A DNA stretch of 64,000 nucleotides, taken from positions 156,441,850-156,505,849 of the forward strand of contig OX465283.1 in NCBI GenBank assembly GCA_949987705.1. The letters are read 5' to 3'. Made by a program: the position numbers and the translations under genes. The notes under the pieces are model-generated. The model saw only the letters and a program-made list of their open reading frames with translations. It searched no databases and had not been told where the DNA came from. Shown piece after piece: positions 1-11,417 of this stretch (within the stretch, counting starts at the first letter, position 1; every line of letters begins with the position of its first letter). This DNA is from Thereva unica (taxonomy: Eukaryota; Arthropoda; Insecta; Diptera; Therevidae).

Positions 1-129
1 TCACTTGAGATGAAGCATTGGTAGGTGGATTTGAAAGGAGAAGCCTTCATTTAATATACAAAAAAATACAGGTGGGTGGTATTTGAAGAAACAGATTCAA
101 CTCAGAGTTGTATGAAAGCCAAATGTCAA

Positions 130-315
130 ATTGATCAAAAAAAATAGACTAGAGAGCCTGACAAAGATATTGCTGGAAAAGGTAACAAGAGGAAAACGGA
201 GAAAATGTCGCCCTAAGAAAAGATGTATAGACGACGTCAAAGAAGACAGGAACTGCAAAAGACCGGTAGGATAGCGACAATCATAAAGGTGAACACTGGA
301 AGCAAAGGCCAAAAA
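130..315 (+). mobile_element. RTE/craniofacial-type LINE, C-terminal scrap
   Basis: Translation of the + strand gives a decayed match to the conserved C-terminal tail of insect RTE/craniofacial-development-like non-LTR retrotransposons: CRPKKRCIDDVKED, followed after stops by TLEAKAKNR. The family normally has RPKKRWIDDVKEDL and a terminal KAKAR-type sequence. No RT domain precedes it, so this is a fragment with in-frame stops. The left side runs off the window. Confidence 0.55.
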
Positions 316-479
316 TAGGCGTACCCAGGATTTTTTTTTTCGAAGGGAGTCAGTCTAGAATTTTAAGAAAAATTCAACAGACAGCAAAAATGAACTTTTA
401 TTATAATTGTATGCTTTTTAAGCTTCTAGAATTTTCTTAGAAAATTCAGTAACAACTTTCTCCGGGGCGATGCCTTTCT

Positions 480-2055
480 TCTTTCTTTGATCCGTTAGCT
501 GGCGGTCCGAATTCCATTCACGATTTATTTCCATTCTTGCCAGTTATTGGCCACGTCTCGAGCCGAGTCGGGTCGAGATAACTGATAATTATCGTTGATT
601 CTTTAAATCGCCCCCGATATTCTTTAGCCAGGTTTTCTTCGGCGCCGATCGCTGAACTCTTCAGTCTGGCGGAAGATCTGCCAAGACGTGGCAAGCGGTT
701 ATCATCCATTCGACAAACATGTCCAAACCACCCGTCGACGTTTTTGTATTTCTTCTTCGATCAGCGTCGGTTAATCGCATCTTTGTCTAAGTCTAATCGT
801 GAACTCCTCGGATATGTAACTCACTTTGAATACGAACGCTGCTGGTTGAGCTGTCGTACGACGCTTGAAGAAGTTGGCTGATTTTCAATGGCACGTGTTC
901 GGTTTCCAAGACTCTCCCCAAGCTGTTCCAATCGATGCAATCGAAAGCGGATTTGAAATCGATGAAAACGACGACAGTTCGTTTGCTTCAACGAATTCTT
1001 TCTTCCATTAGCTGACGTAGAACGAATATTTGACCAATGCATCCTCCATGTGGTCTAAATCCCGCTTGCTCTTTCCGGTTCGTTTGCTCTCGATGTTTCT
1101 GTAGCCTAGTAGATTGTATGATTTTCGTAAATACTTTGCCAACGATTGAAAGGAGACTAATACCGCGATAATTCTTGCATTCCCGATTGACGCCTTTCTT
1201 CAAAAATGGGCCGCTTTGTTCCACGCCGAAGAGACACGATCCGAATACCATATGTGTGTTACGAGGACATGGAGTTGTTGTGATAAGACATCACCTAAGA
1301 CTTGATCCACTAGGCGGTTACTTGGCCTATTCCCGGCGCATTTCCACTTTTCAGCGATAATTGTCGGTTCGGTATCGAGAAACTGATCGACGTCGGCTAT
1401 TCGATAATCTGCTGGACCTTGTGGTGGTTCATGGTTGTAAAGCTGGTGGAAGAATTCTTTCCACCGCTGCAGACGCCTATGGAGAGAGGTCACGAAAGTT
1501 GTCGTTTGTTGATATTGTTTTGTTGGCTCACCTTTGGATTGTCTGGTACGTCTGGATTCCGATTTCATTTTCCGTCGAACTTCTCTGTTCAATCGTCGGT
1601 ATTGCTCGAAATCGACTTGTTTCATTCGGTTCCTCTAATCGACGAGCTCCAGACAGCTGTCCGAGATCCATGGCTGGGTCCGTTTACGGATAGGTAAACA
1701 CAGCTCCATTGCATAAACGACCACAACGGACTCCGATAAATGCCTTTCTTCTACATCGATATCATCCGTTAATGCGAGCCCCGCGAATTTATTGGATAAT
1801 GACATTTGAAACTCTCGCCCGATAGTCGGGTCCCGTAGGCACGCTCAATTCTTCTTGGCTGGTGGTAGCGTCGTTTTCTTTGCTCTTTGTAATTGCATCT
1901 GTAATTGCGCTGGGACAAGATAATGATTCGATCCGCAATCGGACCCACACATCGCACGTAAGTCTTTGAGCGTCTATCGGAATCTTGCGTTGATCAAAAC
2001 CTAGTCTAGCATCGTCGAGTCGTTGCCGGATGGATTTTGCCAGGTGAGTTGGTGT
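480..2055 (-). mobile_element. RTE-type LINE: end of endonuclease, RT and C-terminus (broken)
   Basis: Read right to left on the - strand, this holds the end of the endonuclease domain (ARFRQTLKDLRAMCGSD and a NHYLV motif, where SDHYLV is usual). A linker with RRLQRWKEFFHQLYNHE follows at about 1430-1500. Then comes reverse transcriptase: NYRGISLLSIVGKVFTKI near 1090-1165, EQAGFRPHGGC near 1040-1085, and FIDFKSAFDCIDW near 920-960. A decayed tail (KTWLKNIGGDLK) lies near 600-640. Frameshifts and stops break the frame many times, so it is not functional. The missing first half of the endonuclease lies beyond the inserted element at 2127-2544. Confidence 0.85.
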
Positions 2056-2126
2056 TTGAGTAGATGGCGGAAGATGCTGTTGCCAACGATCAAATTGTTT
2101 GACGCTGCGAATGAAAGGAGGGGTAA

Positions 2127-2544
2127 TACCCTTGATACACGGGCTTCATCGGATGATCATTCTTTCAAGAATGTTCATTCGCGGCCCGTGTATCACCTTA
2201 AATTAAGTTTGAATGAGCATTCGCAGCTTCATTCGTCATTCGAAAGAATGAAGTGAAATCTACTTCATTTAATGAGAAATGAAGCTGGAAGTGGGGAAAT
2301 TTCCATCAAGTTTCCATGAAATTTCCATTCTCTCCTAAAATTTAAAAATCGAACTGTCAACCTGTCAACTGTCTGTTCGTTAAAGTTTAAGTTTGTTGCT
2401 GTGAGGGAAAAATATCAAAAATAAAGTAAGTAGAATGAATGAATTGAAAATGAAGTACCGTGTGTCACTTCGAATTTGAATGTTCATTCAAGGCCAATGA
2501 GACTGGAAGAATGTTCATTCGATGAAGCCCGTGTATCAAGGGTA
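2127..2544. mobile_element. MITE inserted in the LINE, TAA target-site duplication
   Basis: A 418-bp element with identical 25-bp terminal inverted repeats beginning TACCCTTGATACACGGG. It is flanked by TAA at 2124-2126 and 2545-2547. Many short subterminal copies of GAATG/CATTC lie inside, and there is no coding potential. Removing the element plus one TAA joins the flanking LINE into an open stretch reading NDNGLPLLSFAASNN across the join, so the boundaries are well fixed. TAA/TTA duplications are typical of PIF/Harbinger transposons; assignment to that superfamily is inference. Confidence 0.88.
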
Positions 2545-2547
2545 TAA

Positions 2548-2912
2548 GCCGTTGTCGTTAATTACGCCGTGCCCGAATTTGCCCATTCCCAGACTGTTCG
2601 ATCGGCACCTGAATGTGCACTAAAGTCCCCGCGGGTATGATTAATTCAGTTCGAGGTATCGTACCCAGCGTCTTTTGATGCTGATCGTAAAATTCGTCCT
2701 TGTACGCGTCCGGGCTGGTAATCGGATACGATATGGGTCTTGATCGTTCCACCGATAGTTATAGCCCACAAACGCTCGGATATCGGTTGGAATGCGATAA
2801 CGCTGCTGGCATTCCGTCGATAGACCATAAACCCGGCGCCGGCTTTTCGTTTCTCACCACCGGAAAAGTAAAGGGTTATCGTTTTTTCAATTGTAGGCGG
2901 GACGATCGTCAA
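2548..2912 (-). mobile_element. RTE-type LINE: N-terminal endonuclease part
   Basis: Continuation of the LINE at 480-2055, displaced by the MITE. The - strand encodes apurinic-endonuclease-like sequence in several frames: AGAGFMVYRRNASSVIAFQP near 2780-2850, then KDEFYDQHQKTLGTIPRTEL near 2640-2700. In this family that stretch precedes the catalytic GDFNA(H/K)xG motif, which here is frameshifted (IPAG then a shifted VHIQ). The piece is decayed. Confidence 0.75.
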
Positions 2913-2984
2913 TGTCCCGGATCCGATAAACCGTCGGACGTGATGTCGTGTTCGTACATTTCACCCGACGAATTGTATTTCTGC

Positions 2985-3085
2985 AGGACAACTGAAATTG
3001 CCAGGGACTTTGCCGCAGAGTGGATTCGAACCACGGACCTTCGAAATGCCTTAAGCCGAACAAACGCCATTATCGAAATGTATGT
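2985..3085 (-). mobile_element. tRNA-derived SINE-like fragment
   Basis: The - strand carries GTCCGTGGTTCGAATCC, a good RNA polymerase III B-box/T-arm (GGTTCGAATCC) at about 3035-3050. A plausible but weak A-box-like stretch lies upstream. Similar B-box cores occur at about 29350 (-) and 50405 (+), which suggests a dispersed tRNA-derived SINE rather than a tRNA gene. No full cloverleaf was found. Confidence 0.45.
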
Positions 3086-3185
3086 GCAGTACTCCATCTG
3101 CAATCTATACAGGTTGATCCAAAAAAATAAAGAGAGCTTTCGACCACTTTTTGTAAACTGCTGGATAATGTACATTCGTCGTTGA

Positions 3186-5438
3186 AATGATACTACAATA
3201 AACTTTTATCATTACAACGACAAATTTACAGTGGATGGGTCTGCCATGAGCTAAAAATTACATAGTACGATATAGGCTTAATAATCGCCAATATTTCTGC
3301 AGCCTACCCTACTAGACGATCAGCAACAGTCTGTCAGCCTATTATGCGATCAGTAAGATCCAGTAATAACCCAAGACGCGGAGAAGAAACACAGACTTAT
3401 AATAAACCATCCGGAACCGGAAGTCTCCTCTTGACGGTTCTAGTTACTTTGCGAAACGCACCTCGATGACAACTATGCGTCATTGCTGTTATCATTAACG
3501 ACTTGGAATACAACAATTTATTTCGACCAAACTTTACTCCCCAAATGATAACGATAAATATCCCCCAAGGACAGTAATACTTTAACAGATTGGTTCATTT
3601 TTCCCTATAATTTTCCGGTATAAGTACCTGGTCTCAGTTACCGTTAATTATAATTCTCATGCAGGTAAAAGGTGACTAAAGTTTCCCCTCAAAATCCCAA
3701 AAGTAGAAATACCGTCATTGAATTTCCCCCCGGATATATATTTATCAACAATATCCTTCATGTTATTCACCCATAAGCCACTGTGTATGTTAATCATTAA
3801 AAATCGGGGAAAATCCCTCAAGGAGAGAGAAAAATCCTTAGTAATTAATTACGTAAAGTAATCAAGAAAGAAAAAAAAACAGTACAGGACCCACGGGTGC
3901 CCAATTATCCGTTTTACCTTCAAGAGATTAAAATTCACCTTAAATACACGGGGACGGGGCAGAGTCAACTGTTGATATATTTAAAGTCACAAAGTGAATG
4001 TGGTTCATCGATTTTATGTATAAATGCGTCTGTCGGTCCCCGTTTACGTTGTTACGACGAAACCAATATTGCCTACAGTGTGTCCTTTTAGCAGGATCAA
4101 CATGTGGAGCAGGGATGGGCAACAGCATGTATACGTACTCACTGCGAGGAGTATCCTAGTAAGGAAAGCAATTTCCCTTGCTGGGCGCCAATCAGTCGCC
4201 ATTAAACTATTTTGCAGGGTGTTTCATCACCATTCCGTCATCGTCATTGTCCTTTTTTATGTGGGCGCTCTACAGTGCTACAGAATTGAGTCCCGGAGTG
4301 ACAGAGCCTTCCCCCACCCCCAAGTCTTATATACATAAAAAAACATTGAAATTCCGCCGGCTTTGGGTCTGCCCTTGTCCCCTTCCTCCGCGGCCCTGCA
4401 AAAACTCTCAAAGTCGCTATAGTAAAAGCTCAATATCGTCCACATAACGAGGCCTCAATTATTATGCTTGTAGGGACCTCCGTCCTAGATATACTGTTTA
4501 ACTGTTGCCTATGAGTTATCCCTAAAGCGACGCGGTGTCCCTTTTAAAGCTTGATCCACAATTAAAGCTGTGAGTGACATAAAAAAAAAAAACTTTTAGA
4601 TAAGGCTAGGATATTTTATGGCACTTTATTTTATTAACAGGACATCCACTTATCATTCAGGACTCATCGACCTAAAAAAAATATGAGAATGGAAAATTCT
4701 GGACTTTCTGTTTTGTATATTGTAGACCAATCAAATAAGGAACTGAACAAAGCCACCATAGACTGGGCAGAATTTATTTTGTCCCTTTAATCATGCGAGG
4801 GCAATTTTCTAGATATGATAAACATATGACAGATAGTGGATGTTTAAACAGAACTAGCGCGCCAATGTGCATAGCATTGTATTGTGTTTGACTCAGGTTG
4901 ACCCCTGACCTTGTAATTATAGTCCCCAAAGCAATTACATATCGCGTGTCTGGTTCCTATTCGTTTTGTGACTATATTGTATTCATGTCCGAGGCCCTTT
5001 TTAAATGGAAATATATTCAAGGAGGGGATAGTTTTAAATATTGGTTGCAACGCTTATCATATGTCCAAATTGTAAAGTGCAAAAGTATTTATATTATCTT
5101 TCCAAGAAATGAAGGACGAATTTAATTGATAGAAACGCCACTACGGCAAGTTATATCACCAAAGTTCGATGTTGTATTTGGAGGAAAACGGCTTTTGCTG
5201 CATAGGAACATTTGAAAGTTAACACTCAATTATCGACAATGAAACGAGCCAAGTAAAAATATCGGTAACAATGTCTAGACCAATCTATATCTACAGAGGA
5301 TTCTAACAAGAATCTCCACTTCAACGTACCATTGAAGAAAGTAACCCAAGAATCGAGTGTGACATCAACAACACAATCTTCTACAAGTTCAATTGAATAC
5401 AAGCTAAGCCTACAATAAGCTATAGCATAGACATCGTT
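3186..5438. other. Gene-free stretch
   Basis: AT-rich sequence with short A/T runs. The open frames here are short, lack recognisable motifs and have no splice context. No transposon termini were recognised. The stretch may include older, unidentifiable repeats. Confidence 0.5.
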
Positions 5439-5446
5439 GCAAGAGC

Positions 5447-5672
5447 CAAGGGCAGCACTTTCATAGGTGCAAATGGTGCACTTGCACCGGGCGCAATTGG
5501 GCACAATTTCAGAAAATCTTTGAAAAAGTGTTCTCGTGACTTCATTTTCATCTATTGAAATAATTGCGACTTTTTCTATTTTCCTTCATTGCGATAAAAA
5601 AAATGAAGAGCTGATGGGGTGCAATATTGTATACTGCACCGGGCGCAAAAAAAAACTCAAGCGCCGGCTCTG
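5447..5672 (+). mobile_element. hAT-type MITE, copy 1
   Basis: A 226-bp element starting CAAGGGCAGCACTTTC and ending AAGCGCCGGCTCTG. It is flanked by near-identical 8-bp duplications, GCAAGAGC at 5439-5446 and TCAAGAGC at 5673-5680. Inside are the family hallmarks: GGTGCACTTGCACCGGGCGC near the left end and CTGCACCGGGCGCAAAA near the right end. Eight-bp duplications with CAGRG-type ends indicate a non-autonomous hAT element. Other copies lie at 45865 (+) and 53426 (-), and within 10591-11417 (+) and 52238-52982 (-). Confidence 0.88.
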
Positions 5673-6181
5673 TCAAGAGCTATGAATAGAACAGAACTGA
5701 AAGTCTAACATTGATCTACAGTCAAGGAGAACGAACGCAAATTGGAAGGAGTACAATACTCAACCACCTCGAAACTATAATAGCAGGACACAATATACAC
5801 ATACACGAACCTCTGCTATAAGCCAACAGAGCCTTATTAGAGTCTGTCAAAAAACTTCGAATCCAAGCATCCAGTGATTTTCTATGGATCCGTACTGATC
5901 TCTTAGCTTAAATCGAGAGTAAGTCCGTGCATGAATTTTTGGGCGCTTATGTAAGGAAGGCATAAAAATAGTTTACATTGGCCTCTACCTCACATTGGTA
6001 TCACTGATTTCGGTGGATAAGCACCGAAACTAACTCAATTAGTTGACTAATTAGATCTTATTTTGAACTCAAAGCTCAACATCAAAGAAACCGTATGGAG
6101 ACCAGTTCCTGAAAAATAATATTACAAATGCAGACTAAGCCAATATTAATGAATGGCATCTCGTAGAATAGCAGGGGCTTA

Positions 6182-6643
6182 GTGCGTAATCTCTACTGTA
6201 AAACCGGCTTTCACCTGGTATATACATCAGCCGAAATTCAGCATGTGCGACGCTTGGACTACCAGAAGCAGACTGCTGGGTCGGGAAGACCTGTAGACTC
6301 AGCAATACACGACACTTCTATTACAGGGAATGGCAGTAAGGTCATCAGGGTGCATAGTAGTAAAACCTCAACCTACCTCAGATCAGATCGCAATAGAGAC
6401 CAATGGGAAATTTTCCAGCCTAACAGAAAATACAGCGTAGTTCTATACACAGATGTCGTCAAATCGCAATCGGTTGCAAGAGCTCGAGTTTTTCGTCCCT
6501 CGCTAAACCATATTGCCACAATTGTGACGAAAACCACAAGACATTTGCCAATTGGGGAATATATATCGAAATTTAAAATTGTAGCATACGGCACCATTCG
6601 TCCCAATTGTGAGGAGGGCCACTTCAGAGGCAACTTAAACTAG
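6182..6643 (+). mobile_element. Possible LINE fragment with RNase H-like motif
   Basis: A 153-codon open frame whose second half reads KYSVVLYTDVVKSQS and later HLPIGEYISKF. It resembles the start of RNase H domains in I/LOA-type LINEs (VVxxTDGSK ... SLGEYxSVFQAE). The catalytic TDGS has become TDVV. The first half is unrecognised. I call it a probable retrotransposon relic, not a host gene, because there are no splice sites and LINE debris lies on both sides. Confidence 0.4.
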
Positions 6644-7100
6644 ACCAGATCACGCAGAACAACGAGTTCGTTTTCCTCGCTATCACAAACAGTAAGGTAG
6701 AATTTGAAGAGCAGACCAAGCCAAGAGATTGGATCTTCTGCCCTTCCAATTCTCTATAGATGATTATTTATGTTGCAATGTTCGATAATCAAACCAACCA
6801 GTGTCCTCACATCCATTCTTACTATGCCCAAACAGTTCTCTAACCGCGTTGCTAAACAGAAACCCGCTTGGAATTGAACATTCCAGATGTAGACCTCCAG
6901 TGTTTGATGTATTTTATAAGATTCCGATCGAGTACGCTCTTTACCAAACTGGGTGTGCCAATATTTGGTTCCCGGTCGATGAATGCAATGCCAGAACTGG
7001 TTTAAAGTTGGCCGTCTTTCATTTGCTTCAAAGGTTGACTCTGACTCGACTGAGAAAACCCGGGTCATCAAGGGTACATCCGTTTTCCCAAACTAGTGTG
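6640..7100 (-). mobile_element. LINE fragment, region after RNase H
   Basis: The - strand encodes sequence typical of the tail of RNase H-bearing LINEs: RTLVGLIIEHCNINNHL then RIGRAEDP. It matches the family pattern RTLxGxxTGHxxLNxHLxxxGxxxxxxC that precedes a zinc knuckle. Cysteines of the knuckle are mostly lost and stops occur. It is oriented opposite to the neighbouring piece at 6182-6643. Confidence 0.5.
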
Positions 7101-7344
7101 ATGGGACTATCTTGATACCCGTTTGTATGTAATAACTAATAAAGATGCATTTGCTTGCGCAGACCCTTTTTAAATTCTCGTAGATACATGCCCGTATACC
7201 ATAGACGTCTGGTTGAAAAATTAGCTAAGCTTTGTTTAACTGCCCGTACACTGCGGGAGCGCACCCTGTGAAAATTTTTGGTAAATCCAGAATACCAATC
7301 TTTTATGGATGGGATCTTAATAAATGCTAACCTTAGTATGACCA

Positions 7345-7420
7345 TATTCGAACCACTACAGAGCCTCGGGAGACAAGACCTCTCAGCTATCGTGGGAGTG
7401 CTGACGGCTCAACGATATCT
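7345..7420 (+). mobile_element. Short LINE scrap next to the TTAGG-type tract
   Basis: The sequence GACAAGACCTCTCAG followed by GTGGGAGTGCTGACGG matches the LINE at about 49862-49905, which encodes RRQDLSVKVGV just after RNase H. Only about 70 bp is present, and it ends directly against the CCTAA tract. It could be a template-switch product or a truncated insertion. Confidence 0.5.
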
Positions 7421-7532
7421 AACCTAACCTAACCTAAGCTAAGCTAACCTAACATAACCTAACCTAACCTAACCTAACCTAATCTAATCTAATCTAATCT
7501 AATCTAATCTAATCTAACCTAACCTAACCTGA
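7421..7532 (+). repeat. Interstitial (CCTAA)n / TTAGG-type tract
   Basis: About 110 bp of pentamers: mostly AACCT, with a central block of AATCT variants and a few AAGCT/ACATA variants. The complement is (TTAGG)n, the ancestral insect telomere unit. The degeneracy and the flanking transposon debris argue for an old interstitial tract or a retrotransposon-associated tail, not a telomere. Confidence 0.85.
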
Positions 7533-7662
7533 CCTGTGCTAGCTTTCTCTAAACTCAACGAATACTCTACCCCGGTTCAAGTCACTCTACGCCCTACGAC
7601 AGAGGATTACCCACGTGCATATAAGCGTATGGGAATTACCCTAGCGGCTAATTGTGTTGTAT

Positions 7663-7882
7663 GTTAAACGAACTACAGAGTCAATCAAACAAAGTATTCA
7701 GGCCAATTCTGAACTATGCTGGAATTTTCTTACATCATCGGTAGCATAAACTCTGCTGTAATGGAGAGTAATTTCGAAATTATAATTTGCGCTACTATCT
7801 AAGAAAATTCCAGCGGAATCAATTGCACCGTAGCTCAGAATTGGCCTGAATACGTTGTTTGATTAGCTCATTAGTTTGTTAC
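7663..7882. mobile_element. Hairpin MITE with long inverted repeats
   Basis: Two arms of roughly 70-80 bp form an imperfect inverted repeat. The left arm contains TATTCAGGCCAATTCTGA and ends TGGAATTTTCTTA; the right arm contains the complement TCAGAATTGGCCTGAATA and begins TAAGAAAATTCCA. The spacer is about 60 bp and has no coding capacity. Exact ends and target-site duplication are unclear. Confidence 0.75.
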
Positions 7883-8061
7883 GCTATTATTTCATATCAG
7901 TTCAGTTCAATGGCACTACAGCCCAAATCGAGCTCTGACTTCCTTCAGATTTCTGCTCTAACTTTATCGCTTACTGGCTAGAGTCCTCTAATTTCGTAGA
8001 TCCAACACGCGTGCAGTGTCTGCTTCTGCGGCTTACGGCTTCTTTTCCTCGGTTGTCCTTC

Positions 8062-8230
8062 TGGCATGACACCGATTATGATTCCATTGTATATTTTGCT
8101 TCACATGTCTGTTTTCCGTCTTCTCGCTGCATGTCCTGCCCATCGTAGTCTATTTATTTTGATATAGTTGATAATGTCTATCTCTTTATAGATTTGGTAG
8201 AGTTCGTCATTGTATCTGATTTTTCATTGT
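8062..8230 (-). mobile_element. RTE/craniofacial-type LINE, C-terminal scrap
   Basis: The - strand reads YNDELYQIYKEIDIINYIKI followed by NRLRWAGHAARR, a clear match to the conserved tail of craniofacial-development-like retrotransposons (YNxELYxLYxxxDIxxxIKxNRLRWAGHV). It is separate from the better-preserved tail at 32314-32640. Nothing of the RT domain is attached. Confidence 0.8.
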
Positions 8231-8239
8231 ATTTTTTCA

Positions 8240-8735
8240 TACTAGCTGGAGCCCGGTGCCCCTCGCTGCACCCATAAGCCAATAGTATGGCGTGCGCCAA
8301 AACAATTGGGAATCTCGTCGTGGGGGAGTGCTGTTGCCCATAAACGAATTTCAAATGGGAAATTACAATGCACGAAATTACAATATTTTAAATGTTCTGC
8401 TATGGATTAGGATTTCGCCATTTCCAACGTCCAAAAGTTGTTTTGGAAATGTTGGGCGCAGAGGCATCTTGCAGCAAATGGACACGCATATTCGTTGGAG
8501 CATGATTTTTTTCGAAACTGTTCCGTAGCTATGATGCTTTTATGCATGCTTTAAGCTCAATTGCAGGCATCGATCGAGGTATAGCAGACAAAGTTGAGCT
8601 AAGATCCCTCGCAAGTAATCTCAGAGCCCCTCTCATCGGTTGGTTTTTCCTCGAAAATCTCGCAAAGCCCTGTCAAGCGCTTCGAGCAACTTTTTATGGG
8701 CCATGGTACATCCGCCCCATTAAAGAGTAATTTTT
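8240..8735 (+). repeat. Dispersed repeat headed by ACTAGCTG...CCCGG motif
   Basis: The stretch begins ACTAGCTGGAGCCCGGTG, a head sequence found on many insect dispersed repeats. A related head, ACTAGCTGCCCCGGCG, lies in opposite orientation at about 13655-13668. Two open frames of 78 and 62 codons (8292-8528, 8542-8730) lie within it but resemble nothing I recognise. I treat them as repeat sequence. Confidence 0.45.
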
Positions 8736-8739
8736 CTGT

Positions 8740-10582
8740 AAGAAATATGAAATAAAAAATATGTCCCATGCAAAATTATATGTTGAAAACTCAAGGATGA
8801 TTTCTTTGAAAAGCCTGAGAATTCGCGGGATTGTTGTTGTTGACGCTTGCGGGATTGGATTCCCTAGTCATTATAGGATAATGCAATATATGTATCTCTG
8901 GATACTGAATGGATTGGATACGTGAAGGAAATTCAAATGTAACAAAACCCTAATATTTAAAATTTTCGAGAAACAGCTACATATGTACAAAATAACAACT
9001 ATCATCAATGTTGTGTCTATGATCGCCCACTTTTATTATGTAAAATCTAAAAATGGTAAAAACTTTCAATTTTTTATTAGAAAAAAAAACCAGAATAATT
9101 TGTTTGTACACTTTTGACTATAAAGTAAAAGTGGGCGTAAAGAAAATTTTGTTTTTTTCTTCTTTCTTAAACCATAAATTTAAGTCACCCAGAATGGCAA
9201 TTTTCACAATAAACAACAATAAATCCTGTTTAAAATGCTTGTACTAAGCCTCATCGACCACAAAAACCATTTAAGCTTTAGTCAAACTAACTTTTAATGT
9301 GCACTAAATCTACATCGAATAACCACCATAGATAAACAGACCATTTCAACCCCTATTTTAGAGCCGCACCTATATGGGCATTAATTTCTATCTGTCATTC
9401 ACAAATTTGTATAATTTACAAGTTACACTATGGCAAAAAAACAAAAACAAAAACAAAATGCCGAACTCCTAAAAAATTGCCTTCACCTTATTAATTCGTA
9501 TTTAAATTATGGAATTCCGCGGTGAGTCACTCATTTGCCATATCTACTAGACCAACGCGCCATCATCAGGCATCAGCCGGCCGGTCGTCGTCGTCGGTCG
9601 GTGATAATTTAAATGGAATCAGTTTCATTCATAATAGATGAAGGCAGTCTGATTAGGTGATAGAATCAGTTTTCGGAACAGGTATTATTTTGTTTACAGG
9701 TCAACATTGCCGGGTTTTTGTGTGGAAGTTATCAGAGGTCACCCCTATAGTATGGTCTCTACCTATAGTTCAGTCGGTTGGTTGGTCTGGGCCTGACTTG
9801 AGAAGACTTGCGAGGCTATTTTTGGGGTATTAATGATTTTTTTCTTGTTTCAATATTATTTTCTAGACTTTGTTGTCACCGAAAAATTATTGATTTTCGA
9901 TATAAGCAATTTAGTGGCGATCATTAGCGGCGAACGAGCGAGTAATTATTGTGGGGCGATAAGCGTCAGAAAATTGCCGAAAAGTGGCAGCAAAAATAAC
10001 AATTTAGACTAGAAATGACTTGGCTGTAACTGAGGAGGAGATAGATGCAGTGCTGTAGCATGTATTACATTCTCGTGTAGTTGTACATATATAGTAGAGT
10101 CAGCGTTACCGTTCTACTACATATGTAGTAGTTTTACTACCTTTTTAGAAAAATAACGATAATCTACTACACTACTACATCAAGTTATTATTCTACTACC
10201 ACTTTTTCGATAATTATATTTTGTTTTTATTTATGGCTATATCGAACGCAGCCTGAAAATAAAAAACTACAGGAAAGGTCCTCGCCTATAAAATCCGTAT
10301 ATGGTATTGAAATCTGGAGTCCGTAGCTGCGTTCCATTGAGCGATATTTTCTACTCCGGAGCACTCGCAACTACCTTTGCACTTATTACGTTTTAGTCGT
10401 ATTTACCTTCTAATAGGGAGCCAGCCTCATGATTAGATGTGACGCAATGCTTACAACCCAGTTTGGGGCAGCTCAGACACAAATGTAAGAGATGAGTTGT
10501 TTTTTGACCTTTTACTTCAACATAATCTATTGCTATGCAACATGGGCAGACCTACTCAATTCAGTAGAAAACTGGAGAGTAT
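8740..10582. other. Gene-free AT-rich stretch
   Basis: No coding region recognised. It holds a small GTCGTCGTCGTCGGTCGG-type GC-rich simple repeat near 9585-9602 and runs of CTACTAC triplets near 10095-10200. A TCAGTCGG initiator-like sequence near 9769 lacks a TATA box or downstream element, so I do not call it a promoter. Confidence 0.5.
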
Positions 10583-10590
10583 CCAGTGGA

Positions 10591-11417
10591 CAGGGGAGGC
10601 GCTTTCATGGGTGCAAATGGTGCAATTGCACCGGGCGCATTCAGAAATAAACTTAAAAAAAATTTAAACATCTTTTTCCATTGTCCTTCGCAGGATGTGG
10701 CTAATTCCATTTAGTTCACCTGATTTCGTTGTCTATCCTTTCTTGGCTGGCACGGTGCTATAGTTCTTGATTAGTAATTCGTGCTAGTCGTACTACTATA
10801 GATTCGTAATTCGGCGAAAAACATCTGAATCGCCTTTGTTCTGAAGTTGTTGAAATTTCCTTCTATGTTCAGGAACGCTGTTAAGGAGGATTGTTTTTAT
10901 TCTATGCAGGAGAAACTAGTTCTATTCTAGAGTAGAAACTAGTACATGCAGTGCAATGTTCGCCTATCATCATCATATGAAGACTTGGAGAATGAATTAG
11001 AGACCTTTATTATGGAGATTCGAGTGTATAGATCTGTAGATTTCCGGAGCCCAGTCTTGTGCTGAAAATAGTTAGGGAAGTGCAATTAACACCGAAAACA
11101 TCGTGGAACACTAAACAACATTAGCGGGGGAGTTTTCTGAAGTTAAAGCGCCAGCAAATTCAGCACAGAAGCAGGATCGCGGACCAAATCATTATTGGAC
11201 ATAGGGCGCGGAGCTTTCATATATGCAATTGGTGCATTTGCACCGGGCGCAATTGGCCGGGACGCAATTTACAGGAAAAAAAAGTGAGAAACTAAATCAT
11301 CCCGGGCGTTCCTTTTCATATATTCGTGTCTTGATCACCGCGATCAAAAAATGAACAGCTGATAAGGCGCAATGTGAGATACTGCACCGGGCGCAAATAA
11401 TCCAAATGGCGGCCCTG
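10591..11417 (+). mobile_element. Composite hAT element, 827 bp
   Basis: Begins CAGGGGAGGCGCTTTC, ends GGCGGCCCTG, and is flanked by CCAGTGGA (10583-10590) and CCAGTGAA (11418-11425), an 8-bp duplication with one mismatch. It consists of a hAT-MITE left end (10591 to about 10650), about 550 bp of unrelated sequence, then a near-complete short hAT MITE (about 11200-11417). The same order occurs reversed at 52238-52982. The unique middle includes a short coding-like stretch (ETFIMEIRV then DFRSPVLC) shared by both copies. The outer duplication suggests the whole unit moved together. Confidence 0.82.

Noticed and set aside
3035..3050. tRNA gene suggested by a perfect B-box
   Set aside because: No acceptor stem or complete cloverleaf was found; similar cores recur elsewhere, as for a SINE.
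7421..7532. True chromosome end
   Set aside because: The tract is short, degenerate and flanked on both sides by ordinary sequence.
9765..9775. Promoter at a TCAGTCGG initiator match
   Set aside because: No TATA box or downstream promoter element, and such matches are frequent by chance.
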